Assembly (NCBI GenBank): GCA_017543005.1
Contig: JAFWEA010000011.1
Location: 1-12,167 of the forward strand
Direction: 5' to 3'
DNA: 12,167 bases
Source of the DNA: Solobacterium sp.
GTDB lineage: Bacteria; Bacillota_I; Bacilli_A; Erysipelotrichales; Erysipelotrichaceae
Below are positions 1 to 6,734 of this stretch, one piece after another; the first letter of the stretch is position 1, and every line of letters starts with the position of its first letter. Below the pieces are notes generated by a model. That model was not told where the DNA came from, did not search any database, and saw only the letters and a list, made by a program, of their open reading frames with translations. The position numbers and the translations under genes are program-made.

Positions 1-7
1 ACAGGGC

Positions 8-1120
8 ATGAACTACCATGAACTGGATACGCCGGCCCTGATCATTGACCAGGACATCATGATGGACAATATCCGCTTCATGCAGGCCTACGCTGACCGC
101 AACCATGTCAGCCTGCGGCCGCATACCAAGACCCACAAGATACCGGAAATCGCGAAGATGCAGGAAGAATGCGGCGCGAAGGGAATTGCGGTTGCCAAGG
201 TCGGCGAAGCGGAGGTGATGGCTGCCCACGGGCTGAAGGATATCTTCATTGCCAATGAGATCGTCGGTATCCTCAAGCTGCAGCGGATCAGAAAGCTGAT
301 GGAACAGGGGATCGACATGTCCTTCGGCATGGACAGCATCGAAGGTGCGGAGATGATTCAGAGTGTCTTTGCCGGCAGCGGCCTGAAGGCCCAGGTGCTG
401 GTGGAGATCGAAGTCGGTGAAAACCGCTCCGGTGTCGTTAAAGAGGATTATTTCCGGCAGCTGCTCGCTTATCTGCGGGATCACTGCCCGGATGTGCATC
501 TCAAGGGTGTCTTCTCACATGACGGCCATTCCTACAGTGCGCCGGATCTGGATGCCTGCCGCGAGATTGATCTGCTGGCCCAGGAAAGAACCCTGACATT
601 TGCGGCCATTGCAAAGGAAATGGGCTTTGCCATTACCACCGTCAGCATCGGCTCCACGCCGTCATTGACCCATGACTTCCCGATCCTGGAAGGGGTGACG
701 GAACTGCGGCCGGGCACCTATATCCTGATGGATGCGTCCCAGGGCCGGGCCTACGGTTCCATGGACCGCTGTGCTGCCTATGTGCTGGCCACAGTCATCT
801 CGAAGCCGACCGATGAAAGAGTCATTCTGGATGTCGGGGCCAAGGGCATTACGAAACAGAAGCGCACCCAGGGCATCTGCGCCTCCGGCGGCATGGGCGA
901 CATCCGGGAATTCCCCGGCACAACCATTTATGACGTCTATGACGAACACGCGATCATCTACAGCAAGGACATGCATGATCACGTCAAAGTCGGTGACAAG
1001 GTTACCATCATCCCCGTGCATATCTGCCCGACCATGAACCTGCAGGAAAAGGTCTGGCTGGTGTCCGGCGAAGAGATCACTGCGGAACTGGCAGTCAGCT
1101 GCCGCGGAAAACTGCAGTAA
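8..1120 (+). CDS. D-threonine aldolase / D-serine dehydratase-family PLP enzyme
   Basis: A 370-residue cytoplasmic enzyme of the fold-type III (alanine racemase-like barrel) D-threonine aldolase/D-serine dehydratase family. These enzymes use PLP and a divalent metal to cleave D-threonine to glycine and acetaldehyde, or to deaminate D-serine. The N-terminal signature RPHTKTHK at residues 37-44 carries the expected Schiff-base lysine, K41. The C-terminal HIC motif (H338, C340, followed by PTMN) matches the metal-binding His-x-Cys pair of the family. Length is normal. The ATG at 8 begins a typical family N-terminus (HELDTPALIID), but only seven bases precede it, so its ribosome binding site cannot be fully judged. 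The downstream iadA starts 15 nt after the stop, so the two are probably cotranscribed. Aldolase and dehydratase cannot be separated by eye; a transcriptional partner role in D-amino acid catabolism is inference. Confidence 0.85.
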   Translation: MNYHELDTPALIIDQDIMMDNIRFMQAYADRNHVSLRPHTKTHKIPEIAKMQEECGAKGIAVAKVGEAEVMAAHGLKDIFIANEIVGILKLQRIRKLMEQGIDMSFGMDSIEGAEMIQSVFAGSGLKAQVLVEIEVGENRSGVVKEDYFRQLLAYLRDHCPDVHLKGVFSHDGHSYSAPDLDACREIDLLAQERTLTFAAIAKEMGFAITTVSIGSTPSLTHDFPILEGVTELRPGTYILMDASQGRAYGSMDRCAAYVLATVISKPTDERVILDVGAKGITKQKRTQGICASGGMGDIREFPGTTIYDVYDEHAIIYSKDMHDHVKVGDKVTIIPVHICPTMNLQEKVWLVSGEEITAELAVSCRGKLQ

Positions 1121-1135
1121 AACGGGAGGAAAACT

Positions 1136-2287
1136 ATGATTATCCTGAAGAATGCGGATGTATATGCACCGGAACATCTCGGCAAAAGGGATATCCTGAT
1201 TGCCGGAAACAAAATCGAGAAAATCGCCGAACATCTGGACGGTTATGAGAACATCGCCGAGGCCGAGATCATCGACCTGCAGGGCAAAAAGACCGTTCCG
1301 GGCTATATTGACATGCACGAGCACATTACCGGCGGCGGCGGTGAAAAGGGCTTTGCCAGCCGCGTTCCGGAAGCCCAGGCCGGCATCCTGCTGGGCAACG
1401 GCATTACCACCGTGCTGGGGATGCTGGGCACCGACGGTGTGACCAGAAGCCTGGAAAACCTGGTGGCCAAGGCCTATGCCTTCAGGGAAGAGGGCATCCG
1501 GGCTTATACCCTGACCGGTTTCTACGGCTATCCGACCCCGACCCTGATGGAGAATGTCGAGCGCGATGTGATGATGATCGATACGATGATCGGCGTCAAG
1601 ACCAGCATGTCCGATCACCGCAGCTCCAACCTGACGGCCCCGCAGCTGATTGACCTGGCGACCCAGGCCAGACGCGGCGGCATGCTGTCGGGCAAGGCCG
1701 GCATCGTAACCATCCATGTCGGTCCGGGTCCGGATATGCTCAAGCCGCTGTTTGAAGCGGTCAGAACAAGTGATGTGCCGATCCAGAAGTTCATTCCGAC
1801 CCACTGCGGCCGTACGGATGCACTGTTCGGCCAGGCCATGGAATTTGCGGCCATGGGCGGCTTCATTGACATCACGGCCAAGAACGAGGATCTGGAAGGG
1901 GTCAGCGCCAAGATCCTGCGCTACTTCGAACAGGATCCGGAAAACCATCACCTGACCATGACCAGTGACGGCTTCGGCAGCATGCAGAAGTACAACGAGC
2001 GCATGGAGGTCATAGGCTATACCTACGCTTCGCCATCCTGCCTGCACAACACCGTCCGTTATCTTGTCAGGGAGAAGAACGTACCGCTGGAACTCGCCCT
2101 GACCCTGGTGACCGTCAATCCGGCCGATGTGCTCAACCTCAAGGGCCAGCGCGGCTGCCTGAAGGAGAATGCCTTCGCCGACATCAACGTCTATGATGAC
2201 GAGATGAACCTGCAGTACGTCTTCACGGAAGGCCGCAAGGCTGTCTGGAATCACGAACTGAAGATGAAGGGCATGTTCGAGGAATAA
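1136..2287 (+). CDS. iadA: Isoaspartyl dipeptidase (beta-aspartyl-peptidase)
   Basis: A 383-residue amidohydrolase-superfamily metallopeptidase that hydrolyses beta-aspartyl (isoaspartyl) dipeptides formed during breakdown of age-damaged proteins. Aligning from memory to E. coli IadA gives a constant offset of seven residues with all key positions kept: metal ligands H61 and H63, the lysine to be carbamylated K155 (in IGVKTSMSDHRS), H194, H223 and catalytic D278 (TSDGFGS). The substrate-binding residues E70 (GGGGE), Y130, R162 and R226 are also present. The start ATG at 1136 follows GGGAGG at 1124-1129 with good spacing. It is the second gene of the unit that begins with the D-amino acid enzyme, and a strong intrinsic terminator follows 14 nt after its stop. 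No truncation or missing residue is seen. The specific iadA assignment is well supported; the in vivo substrate is inferred from the family. Confidence 0.95.
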   Translation: MIILKNADVYAPEHLGKRDILIAGNKIEKIAEHLDGYENIAEAEIIDLQGKKTVPGYIDMHEHITGGGGEKGFASRVPEAQAGILLGNGITTVLGMLGTDGVTRSLENLVAKAYAFREEGIRAYTLTGFYGYPTPTLMENVERDVMMIDTMIGVKTSMSDHRSSNLTAPQLIDLATQARRGGMLSGKAGIVTIHVGPGPDMLKPLFEAVRTSDVPIQKFIPTHCGRTDALFGQAMEFAAMGGFIDITAKNEDLEGVSAKILRYFEQDPENHHLTMTSDGFGSMQKYNERMEVIGYTYASPSCLHNTVRYLVREKNVPLELALTLVTVNPADVLNLKGQRGCLKENAFADINVYDDEMNLQYVFTEGRKAVWNHELKMKGMFEE

Positions 2288-2300
2288 CCCGTACGAAATC

Positions 2301-2334
2301 ATGACCTGAGGCATAAACCTCAGGTCATTTCTTT
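2301..2334 (+). terminator. Rho-independent terminator after iadA
   Basis: A perfect 11-bp inverted repeat, ATGACCTGAGG at 2301-2311 and CCTCAGGTCAT at 2318-2328, encloses a six-base loop and is followed by a T-rich tail, TTTCTTT, at 2328-2334. It lies 14 nt after the iadA stop and immediately before the next promoter, so it separates the two transcription units. Confidence 0.9.
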
Positions 2335-2342
2335 ATGGTGTA

Positions 2343-2351
2343 TGCTATAAT
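2343..2351 (+). promoter_or_regulatory. Extended -10 promoter of the cmk-der-gpsA operon
   Basis: The sequence TGCTATAAT is a perfect extended -10 element (TG-N-TATAAT). Initiation would be expected near 2358, giving a leader of about 18 nt that contains the TGGAGA ribosome binding site (2363-2368) before the ATG at 2376. No good -35 is seen: the expected position, about 2322-2328, falls in the 3' arm of the upstream terminator stem (AGGTCAT). An extended -10 promoter can tolerate that. Motif match only; strength is not known. Confidence 0.7.
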
Positions 2352-2375
2352 ACTTTGGATAATGGAGATTTCAGT

Positions 2376-3380
2376 ATGACCAAATATTCCCGTACAGCTA
2401 AATATGAAGACCTGCGCAGCCGTCTTCAGAACGATGCCGAGGAAGATATCCGCAGCCGGGAACTGTCGCAGTATGAGCGGCGGCTGAACCAGATCAGCGC
2501 GAATAACTTCGAGGCTCCGAAAGAATACAATCCGGCCGATCATGACCCGATCCATGCCCGCCGCAGACAGTATCAGGAACCGGCTCCGGCGTCGGCTCCG
2601 GAACCGGTGCGTCCGGCCATTGAGGACTCTTCCGACAATATTGGCTTTAATCCGGCCGGCATGCGGAATGAAAACTATACATCGGCGTTCAACAATGAGT
2701 ATCTGAACGAATATATCAAGGAAGTCAAGCAGTACAACATTGACCAGGGCACCGCTTCGAGCACGAATACCGACCTGGATATTCTGCGTTCCCTGCGGCG
2801 TGACCGCCCGGCTCCGAGCAAGCCGTATCCGGATGAGCCGACCATTGAGGTCCCTTACAGCCGTCCGGTCACCGGCCGCCCGGCCCCGGCACCTGCTCCA
2901 GCCCAGGCCCCTGCTCCGGCCCCGGCCCCTGCTCCGGCTCCGGCCAGAAGACAGGAAGAGTCGACGGCGACCATGGATATTCCGTTCTTCTCGCGTGATC
3001 CGGATGAAGATTTCATCCGCGATGACCGCCAGGGCGGTACCAAGACCATGACCCGTGAGGATATCGCGGCTGAAGTGCAGAATCTGATCCGCGAACAGGA
3101 TCAGCCGCAGCCGCAGCCCCAGCCGGTACCGGCGTATGAACCGCGGCCGGCAGCACCCCGGGTGGAAGACCAGCGGACAGCGCACCAGCAGCTGCTCAAC
3201 GAGACAACCCAGATGCGGGCCCAGCTGGATGACTATGAAGACAACCTGACCGAAGTCAGCGACAAGATGCAGCAGACCAATCAGGTGCTGAATATCGTGC
3301 TGATTGTGCTGATTGTCGTGCTGATTGCCGTGCTTGGCCTGGTCATTTACTGGATACTTCTTTCGAAAGGAATTCTCTGA
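2376..3380 (+). CDS. Tail-anchored, Ala-Pro-rich disordered membrane protein, function unknown
   Basis: A 334-residue protein that I do not recognise. The N-terminal two thirds is charged and low in hydrophobic residues, so probably disordered. It has a proline-alanine tract around residues 166-191 and a QPQPQPQPVP tract near residue 248. Residues of about 267-303 are heptad-like and probably form a short coiled coil (LLNETTQMRAQLDDYEDNL). A single very hydrophobic helix at about 304-329 ends five residues before the C-terminus, and there is no signal peptide. This is a tail-anchor layout, with the long N-terminal region in the cytoplasm. I chose ATG 2376 because TGGAGA sits eight bases upstream; an in-frame TTG at 2355 overlaps the promoter and is rejected. 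Its stop overlaps the cmk start (TGATG), so the two are translationally coupled. A scaffold or division/envelope role would be speculation. Confidence 0.8.
   Translation: MTKYSRTAKYEDLRSRLQNDAEEDIRSRELSQYERRLNQISANNFEAPKEYNPADHDPIHARRRQYQEPAPASAPEPVRPAIEDSSDNIGFNPAGMRNENYTSAFNNEYLNEYIKEVKQYNIDQGTASSTNTDLDILRSLRRDRPAPSKPYPDEPTIEVPYSRPVTGRPAPAPAPAQAPAPAPAPAPAPARRQEESTATMDIPFFSRDPDEDFIRDDRQGGTKTMTREDIAAEVQNLIREQDQPQPQPQPVPAYEPRPAAPRVEDQRTAHQQLLNETTQMRAQLDDYEDNLTEVSDKMQQTNQVLNIVLIVLIVVLIAVLGLVIYWILLSKGIL
2889..2942 (+). repeat. Three tandem 18-bp repeats encoding Ala-Pro units
   Basis: Three in-frame copies of an 18-bp unit (2889-2906, 2907-2924, 2925-2942), each close to GCCCCTGCTCCGGCCCCG, encode APAPAQ, APAPAP and APAPAP at residues 172-189 of the tail-anchored protein. 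The copies differ at only a few positions. An in-frame repeat of this kind can expand or contract by slippage without breaking the gene. Confidence 0.85.
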
Positions 3381-4057
3381 TGAAGATCAATATCGCCATC
3401 GACGGCCCGAGTGCCGCCGGCAAAAGCACTATATCCGAACTGCTGGCCAGACGCCTGAACTATGTTCATCTTGACACCGGTGCCATGTACCGGGCCACGG
3501 CTCTGAAAGCCCTGCAGGAAGGTATTTCCCTTGAAGATGAACAGGGGGTTGTGGACATGCTTGCGGATACGGAAATCCGCATGAGCCCGGACGGGACGGT
3601 GTTCCTGGACGGTCAGGATGTGTCTGCGGCCATCCGGCAGGATAAAATTTCCATGGCGGCCAGCAATGTCTCGAAACACAAGGAAGTCCGCCGGGTGCTG
3701 GTTGAAAGACAGCAGAAACTGGCGGCTGAGAAGGGCTATATCATGGACGGCCGCGATATCGGCACGGTTGTGCTGAAGGATGCGGAAGTCAAAATCTATC
3801 TCACGGCATCGTCCTATGCCCGGGCCCTGCGGCGGCTGAAGCAGAACCGGGAAAACAATATCTCCGGCGGGGATCTGGAAACCATCCGGAAAGAAATCGA
3901 AGCGCGCGATTACCAGGATATGCACCGGGAGAATTCCCCGCTGACCAAGGCGGAGGATGCCATTGAGGTGGACAGCTCCGATCTGACCATCGAGGAAACC
4001 GTTGAGAAGATCCTGGCTCTTGCCATGCCGTTTATTACCGCAGAGGAAACCATATGA
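3380..4057 (+). CDS. cmk: Cytidylate kinase
   Basis: A 225-residue cytoplasmic (d)CMP kinase that transfers phosphate from ATP to CMP or dCMP in pyrimidine nucleotide synthesis and salvage. The P-loop GPSAAGKST is at residues 9-17, the substrate-region motif DTGAMYR at 32-38, and the family signature DGRDIGT at 123-129. An arginine-rich segment near 147-157 (RALRRLKQNR) fits the lid. Length matches the bacterial family. The ATG at 3380 overlaps the stop of the upstream gene and is preceded by AAAGGA at 3366-3371. Its own stop overlaps the der start (ATGA), so translation is coupled on both sides. In Bacillus a ribosomal-S1-like gene lies between cmk and der; none is present here. Confidence 0.97.
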   Translation: MKINIAIDGPSAAGKSTISELLARRLNYVHLDTGAMYRATALKALQEGISLEDEQGVVDMLADTEIRMSPDGTVFLDGQDVSAAIRQDKISMAASNVSKHKEVRRVLVERQQKLAAEKGYIMDGRDIGTVVLKDAEVKIYLTASSYARALRRLKQNRENNISGGDLETIRKEIEARDYQDMHRENSPLTKAEDAIEVDSSDLTIEETVEKILALAMPFITAEETI

Positions 4058-5367
4058 ACAGAGGAATCATTGCCATCGTTGGCCGGCCTAATGTAGGCAA
4101 GTCAACGATTTTTAACAGAATTGCCGGTCAGCGCATATCCATTGTGGAAGATACGCCAGGCGTCACCAGAGACCGCATCTATGCCCCGGCTTACTGGCTG
4201 GACAACGAATTCCGGGTGATCGACACCGGCGGAATCCAGATGGCCGACCAGCCGTTCCAGGAGGAGATCCGTGCCCAGGTGCAGATTGCCATTGATGAAG
4301 CAGATGTCATCCTGATGGTGACCAGTGCCAAGACTGGGGTCAGTGATGATGACCGGTTCATTGCCGGGCTGCTGCGCCGTTCCGGCAAGCCGGTGGTGCT
4401 GGCCGTCAACATGGTCGATGACACCACAAAGATCGCGGCTGCCTATGAATTCTATGAACTCGGCATCGGCGATCCGCTGCCCTGCAGCGGCATCCACGGG
4501 GCCGGGATCGGTGACGTCCTGGATGCCTGCATGGCGCTGTTTCCGGAAGAGAAGGAAAGCGAAGCGTCCGAAGGCATGCGGCTGGCGGTCATCGGCGAAC
4601 CGAATGTCGGCAAGTCCAGCCTGGTAAATGCCATCCTGAAGGAAGACCGGGCGATCGTGTCGGACATCCAGGGAACGACCCGTGATGCCGTCGACACTCC
4701 GTTTGAATTCGAAGGCCGCAAGTATGTCATTGTCGATACAGCCGGCATCCGCAAGCGCGGCAAGGTCTATGAAAATATCGAGAAATACTCGGTGCTGCGG
4801 GCCATGCAGGCGATTGAAAAGTGCGATGTAGCCCTGTTTCTGATCGATGCCGAGAAGGGCATCCGCGAACAGGACAAGCACGTGGCCGGGTATGCCAGTG
4901 AAGCCGGCAAGCCGCTGATCATCGTCGTCAACAAGTGGGACGCGGTGATCAAGGATGACCACACGATGAACAAATTTACCGAAGACATCCGGACCCAGTT
5001 TGCCTATCTTTCCTATGCGCCGGTGATCTTCGTCTCGGCCAAAACCGGACAGCGCGTAAGCAATATCCTGCCGCTGGCCGAGCAGGTCTATGAGAATGCG
5101 TCCCGACGCATCCCCACCAATGTACTCAATGAAGTGATCATGGATACCCAGATCACCACCCCGGCCCCGGCCCGCAACGGCCGCAAGCTGCGGGTCTACT
5201 ATGCCACCCAGGTCGGGGTGAACCCGCCAACCTTTGTCTTTTCGGTCAATGAACCCGAACTGATGCATTTTTCCTATCAGCGTTTTCTGGAGAATCAGCT
5301 GCGGCAGGCCTTTGACTTTACCGGCACGCCGCTGAAATTAATTGTCAGAAAGAAGGTCAGCGAATGA
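4054..5367 (+). CDS. der: GTPase Der (EngA), double-GTPase ribosome assembly factor
   Basis: A 437-residue protein with two tandem Era-like GTPase domains and a C-terminal KH-like domain (from about 350). It is essential for 50S subunit maturation in bacteria studied. Domain 1 shows G1 GRPNVGKST (10-18), DTPGVTRD (33-40) and G3 DTGG (57-60). Domain 2 shows G1 GEPNVGKSS (181-189), GTTRD (207-211), G3 DTAG (228-231), G4 NKWD (293-296) and G5 SAK (328-330). The G4 motif of domain 1 reads NMVD (119-122) rather than NKxD, so the usual lysine is methionine (codon 4411-4413). Everything else, including total length, is typical. The gene overlaps both cmk and gpsA by four bases. Identification is firm; the effect of M120 on guanine binding is unknown. 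Confidence 0.97.
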   Translation: MNRGIIAIVGRPNVGKSTIFNRIAGQRISIVEDTPGVTRDRIYAPAYWLDNEFRVIDTGGIQMADQPFQEEIRAQVQIAIDEADVILMVTSAKTGVSDDDRFIAGLLRRSGKPVVLAVNMVDDTTKIAAAYEFYELGIGDPLPCSGIHGAGIGDVLDACMALFPEEKESEASEGMRLAVIGEPNVGKSSLVNAILKEDRAIVSDIQGTTRDAVDTPFEFEGRKYVIVDTAGIRKRGKVYENIEKYSVLRAMQAIEKCDVALFLIDAEKGIREQDKHVAGYASEAGKPLIIVVNKWDAVIKDDHTMNKFTEDIRTQFAYLSYAPVIFVSAKTGQRVSNILPLAEQVYENASRRIPTNVLNEVIMDTQITTPAPARNGRKLRVYYATQVGVNPPTFVFSVNEPELMHFSYQRFLENQLRQAFDFTGTPLKLIVRKKVSE

Positions 5368-6359
5368 AGACAGCAGTACTGGGAACCGGCAGCTGGGGCA
5401 CCGCCCTGGCCCAGGTTTTGGCCGATAACGACAATGAAGTCGTGCTCTGGGGCATCGATGCCGCCCAGGTCAATGATATCAACGAGAACCATCGGAATTC
5501 CCTGTTCTATGACACGGAACTGCATCTGGCCCTGCATGCGGAGCTGGACATCAGCTGTCTGAAGGATGCCGATCTCCTGCTGTTTGCGGTGCCTTCCATT
5601 GCCCTTGAGGAGACATTGAAGAAGGCGGCGGCCGAGGTGGATAAGCCGGTCATCGTCATCAATGTGGCCAAGGGCTTTCACCCGGTCACCCATGAGCGGC
5701 TCAGTGTTGTCATCCGCCGCTTCATGCCGGCCGAGAAACTCAAAACCGTAGTATCGCTGATCGGTCCTTCCCATGCCGAAGAAGTCATTGAAAGAAAACT
5801 GACGGTCATCAATGCCGTCAGTACTGATCCGGAAGCGGCCAGAACCGTACAGAAACTGTTCTCCAACCGCTATTTCCGGGTCTATACGAACAGGGATGAA
5901 ACCGGGGCGGAAATCGGGGTTGCCGTCAAGAATATCATGGCGCTGGCATCCGGTATCCTGACCGGCATCGGCCAGGGGGACAATGCCCGGGCGGCACTGA
6001 TTACCCGCGGCCTGGCAGAGATGACCCGGTATGGGACGGCCATGGGCGGCAAGGTGGATACGTATCTAGGCCTGGACGGGGTCGGCGACCTGATCGTGAC
6101 CTGCACTTCCAGACATTCCCGCAACTTCATGGCCGGTTATCAGATCGGTCAGGAAGGCGGGGCCGAACACTTCATGCAGGTAAACAAGAAGACGGTTGAA
6201 GGCATCTTTGCCTGCCGGATCGTCTACGAGGAGGCCCGTAAACGCGGTATTTCGATGCCGATCACCGAACAGGTGTATCAGGTCATCTACGAAGGGAAGA
6301 ACCCGGAAACGGCCCTGAATGACCTCATGATGCGGGAATTGAAACCGGAGGATCATTAA
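5364..6359 (+). CDS. gpsA: Glycerol-3-phosphate dehydrogenase [NAD(P)+]
   Basis: A 331-residue cytoplasmic enzyme that reduces dihydroxyacetone phosphate to sn-glycerol-3-phosphate, the backbone for phospholipids. The N-terminal Rossmann fold carries GTGSWG at residues 7-12. The motif VAKG (K103), the family signature GPSHAEEV (134-141) and the catalytic-lysine segment VAVKNIMALASGI (K189) follow, then the helical substrate domain with GLDGVGDLIVTCTS. Length and order are standard. The ATG lies in an ATGA overlap with the der stop, preceded by AAGAAGG at about 5350. Gene order der-gpsA is widespread in Bacillota and supports the call. The next gene starts one base after its stop, so the operon continues. 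Confidence 0.97.
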   Translation: MKTAVLGTGSWGTALAQVLADNDNEVVLWGIDAAQVNDINENHRNSLFYDTELHLALHAELDISCLKDADLLLFAVPSIALEETLKKAAAEVDKPVIVINVAKGFHPVTHERLSVVIRRFMPAEKLKTVVSLIGPSHAEEVIERKLTVINAVSTDPEAARTVQKLFSNRYFRVYTNRDETGAEIGVAVKNIMALASGILTGIGQGDNARAALITRGLAEMTRYGTAMGGKVDTYLGLDGVGDLIVTCTSRHSRNFMAGYQIGQEGGAEHFMQVNKKTVEGIFACRIVYEEARKRGISMPITEQVYQVIYEGKNPETALNDLMMRELKPEDH

Positions 6360-6360
6360 G

Positions 6361-6717
6361 TTGAAATCTTCAGGCAGGATGCGTCCACTGCTTTGCCTGG
6401 TATTGCTGGCTGGCGAGTATCTTCTGATCCGGGGCCCGCTGTTTGCCCGGCATGGCATGATCCAGTGGCCGCTGATCCTGGCGCTGCCGGCTGCCGGCGG
6501 GATTGTCCTGGGGTTTGTCCCCGGGGTAAAGAACATGGACCTCTGGGCAGTCGTTGGCTATGGCCTTGGCTTTGGGGCAGGTCTGGTGTTTCATCAGCCC
6601 GGCATGGATCCCGGCGGCGGACGGACCGATAATCTCTGGCTCATCTGGACCGCTGTCCTGCTGGTATTCATGGCTGTGCCGCTGCTTCGTCAAGCCCTGC
6701 AGAATACCCGTAAATAA
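6361..6717 (+). CDS. Small membrane protein with about four helices, function unknown
   Basis: A 118-residue hydrophobic protein that I cannot assign to a family. Likely membrane segments are at about 9-23, 35-53, 61-78 and 92-109, with a Gly/Asp-rich loop (PGMDPGGGRTD) between the last two. The start is the TTG at 6361: CGGAGG at 6346-6351 lies nine bases upstream, while the alternative ATG at 6379 has no well-spaced site. It begins one base after the gpsA stop, so it is cotranscribed with gpsA, and guaD follows 17 nt after its stop. Although it sits between gpsA and guaD, nothing in the sequence ties it to either lipid or purine metabolism. The reading frame is credible because of position, ribosome binding site and consistent hydrophobic pattern. 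Confidence 0.75.
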   Translation: MKSSGRMRPLLCLVLLAGEYLLIRGPLFARHGMIQWPLILALPAAGGIVLGFVPGVKNMDLWAVVGYGLGFGAGLVFHQPGMDPGGGRTDNLWLIWTAVLLVFMAVPLLRQALQNTRK

Positions 6718-6734
6718 CAGAAGGAGAAACGGAT

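Noticed and set aside
662..2314. A 550-codon open frame on the minus strand opposite the D-amino acid enzyme and iadA
   Set aside because: It is antisense to two strongly supported enzymes. TTA, CTA and TCA codons look rare in the sense genes, which keeps antisense frames open. The translation shows no motif and is rich in His, Gln and Asp, as is typical of such shadows.
2355..2375. Upstream TTG start for the tail-anchored protein
   Set aside because: It lies just after the -10 element, at or before the expected transcription start, and the ribosome binding site TGGAGA is placed for the ATG at 2376.
3292..3333. Repeated GTGCTGATT-like units that resemble a DNA repeat element
   Set aside because: They simply encode the Val-Leu-Ile membrane helix of the tail-anchored protein with a limited codon choice.
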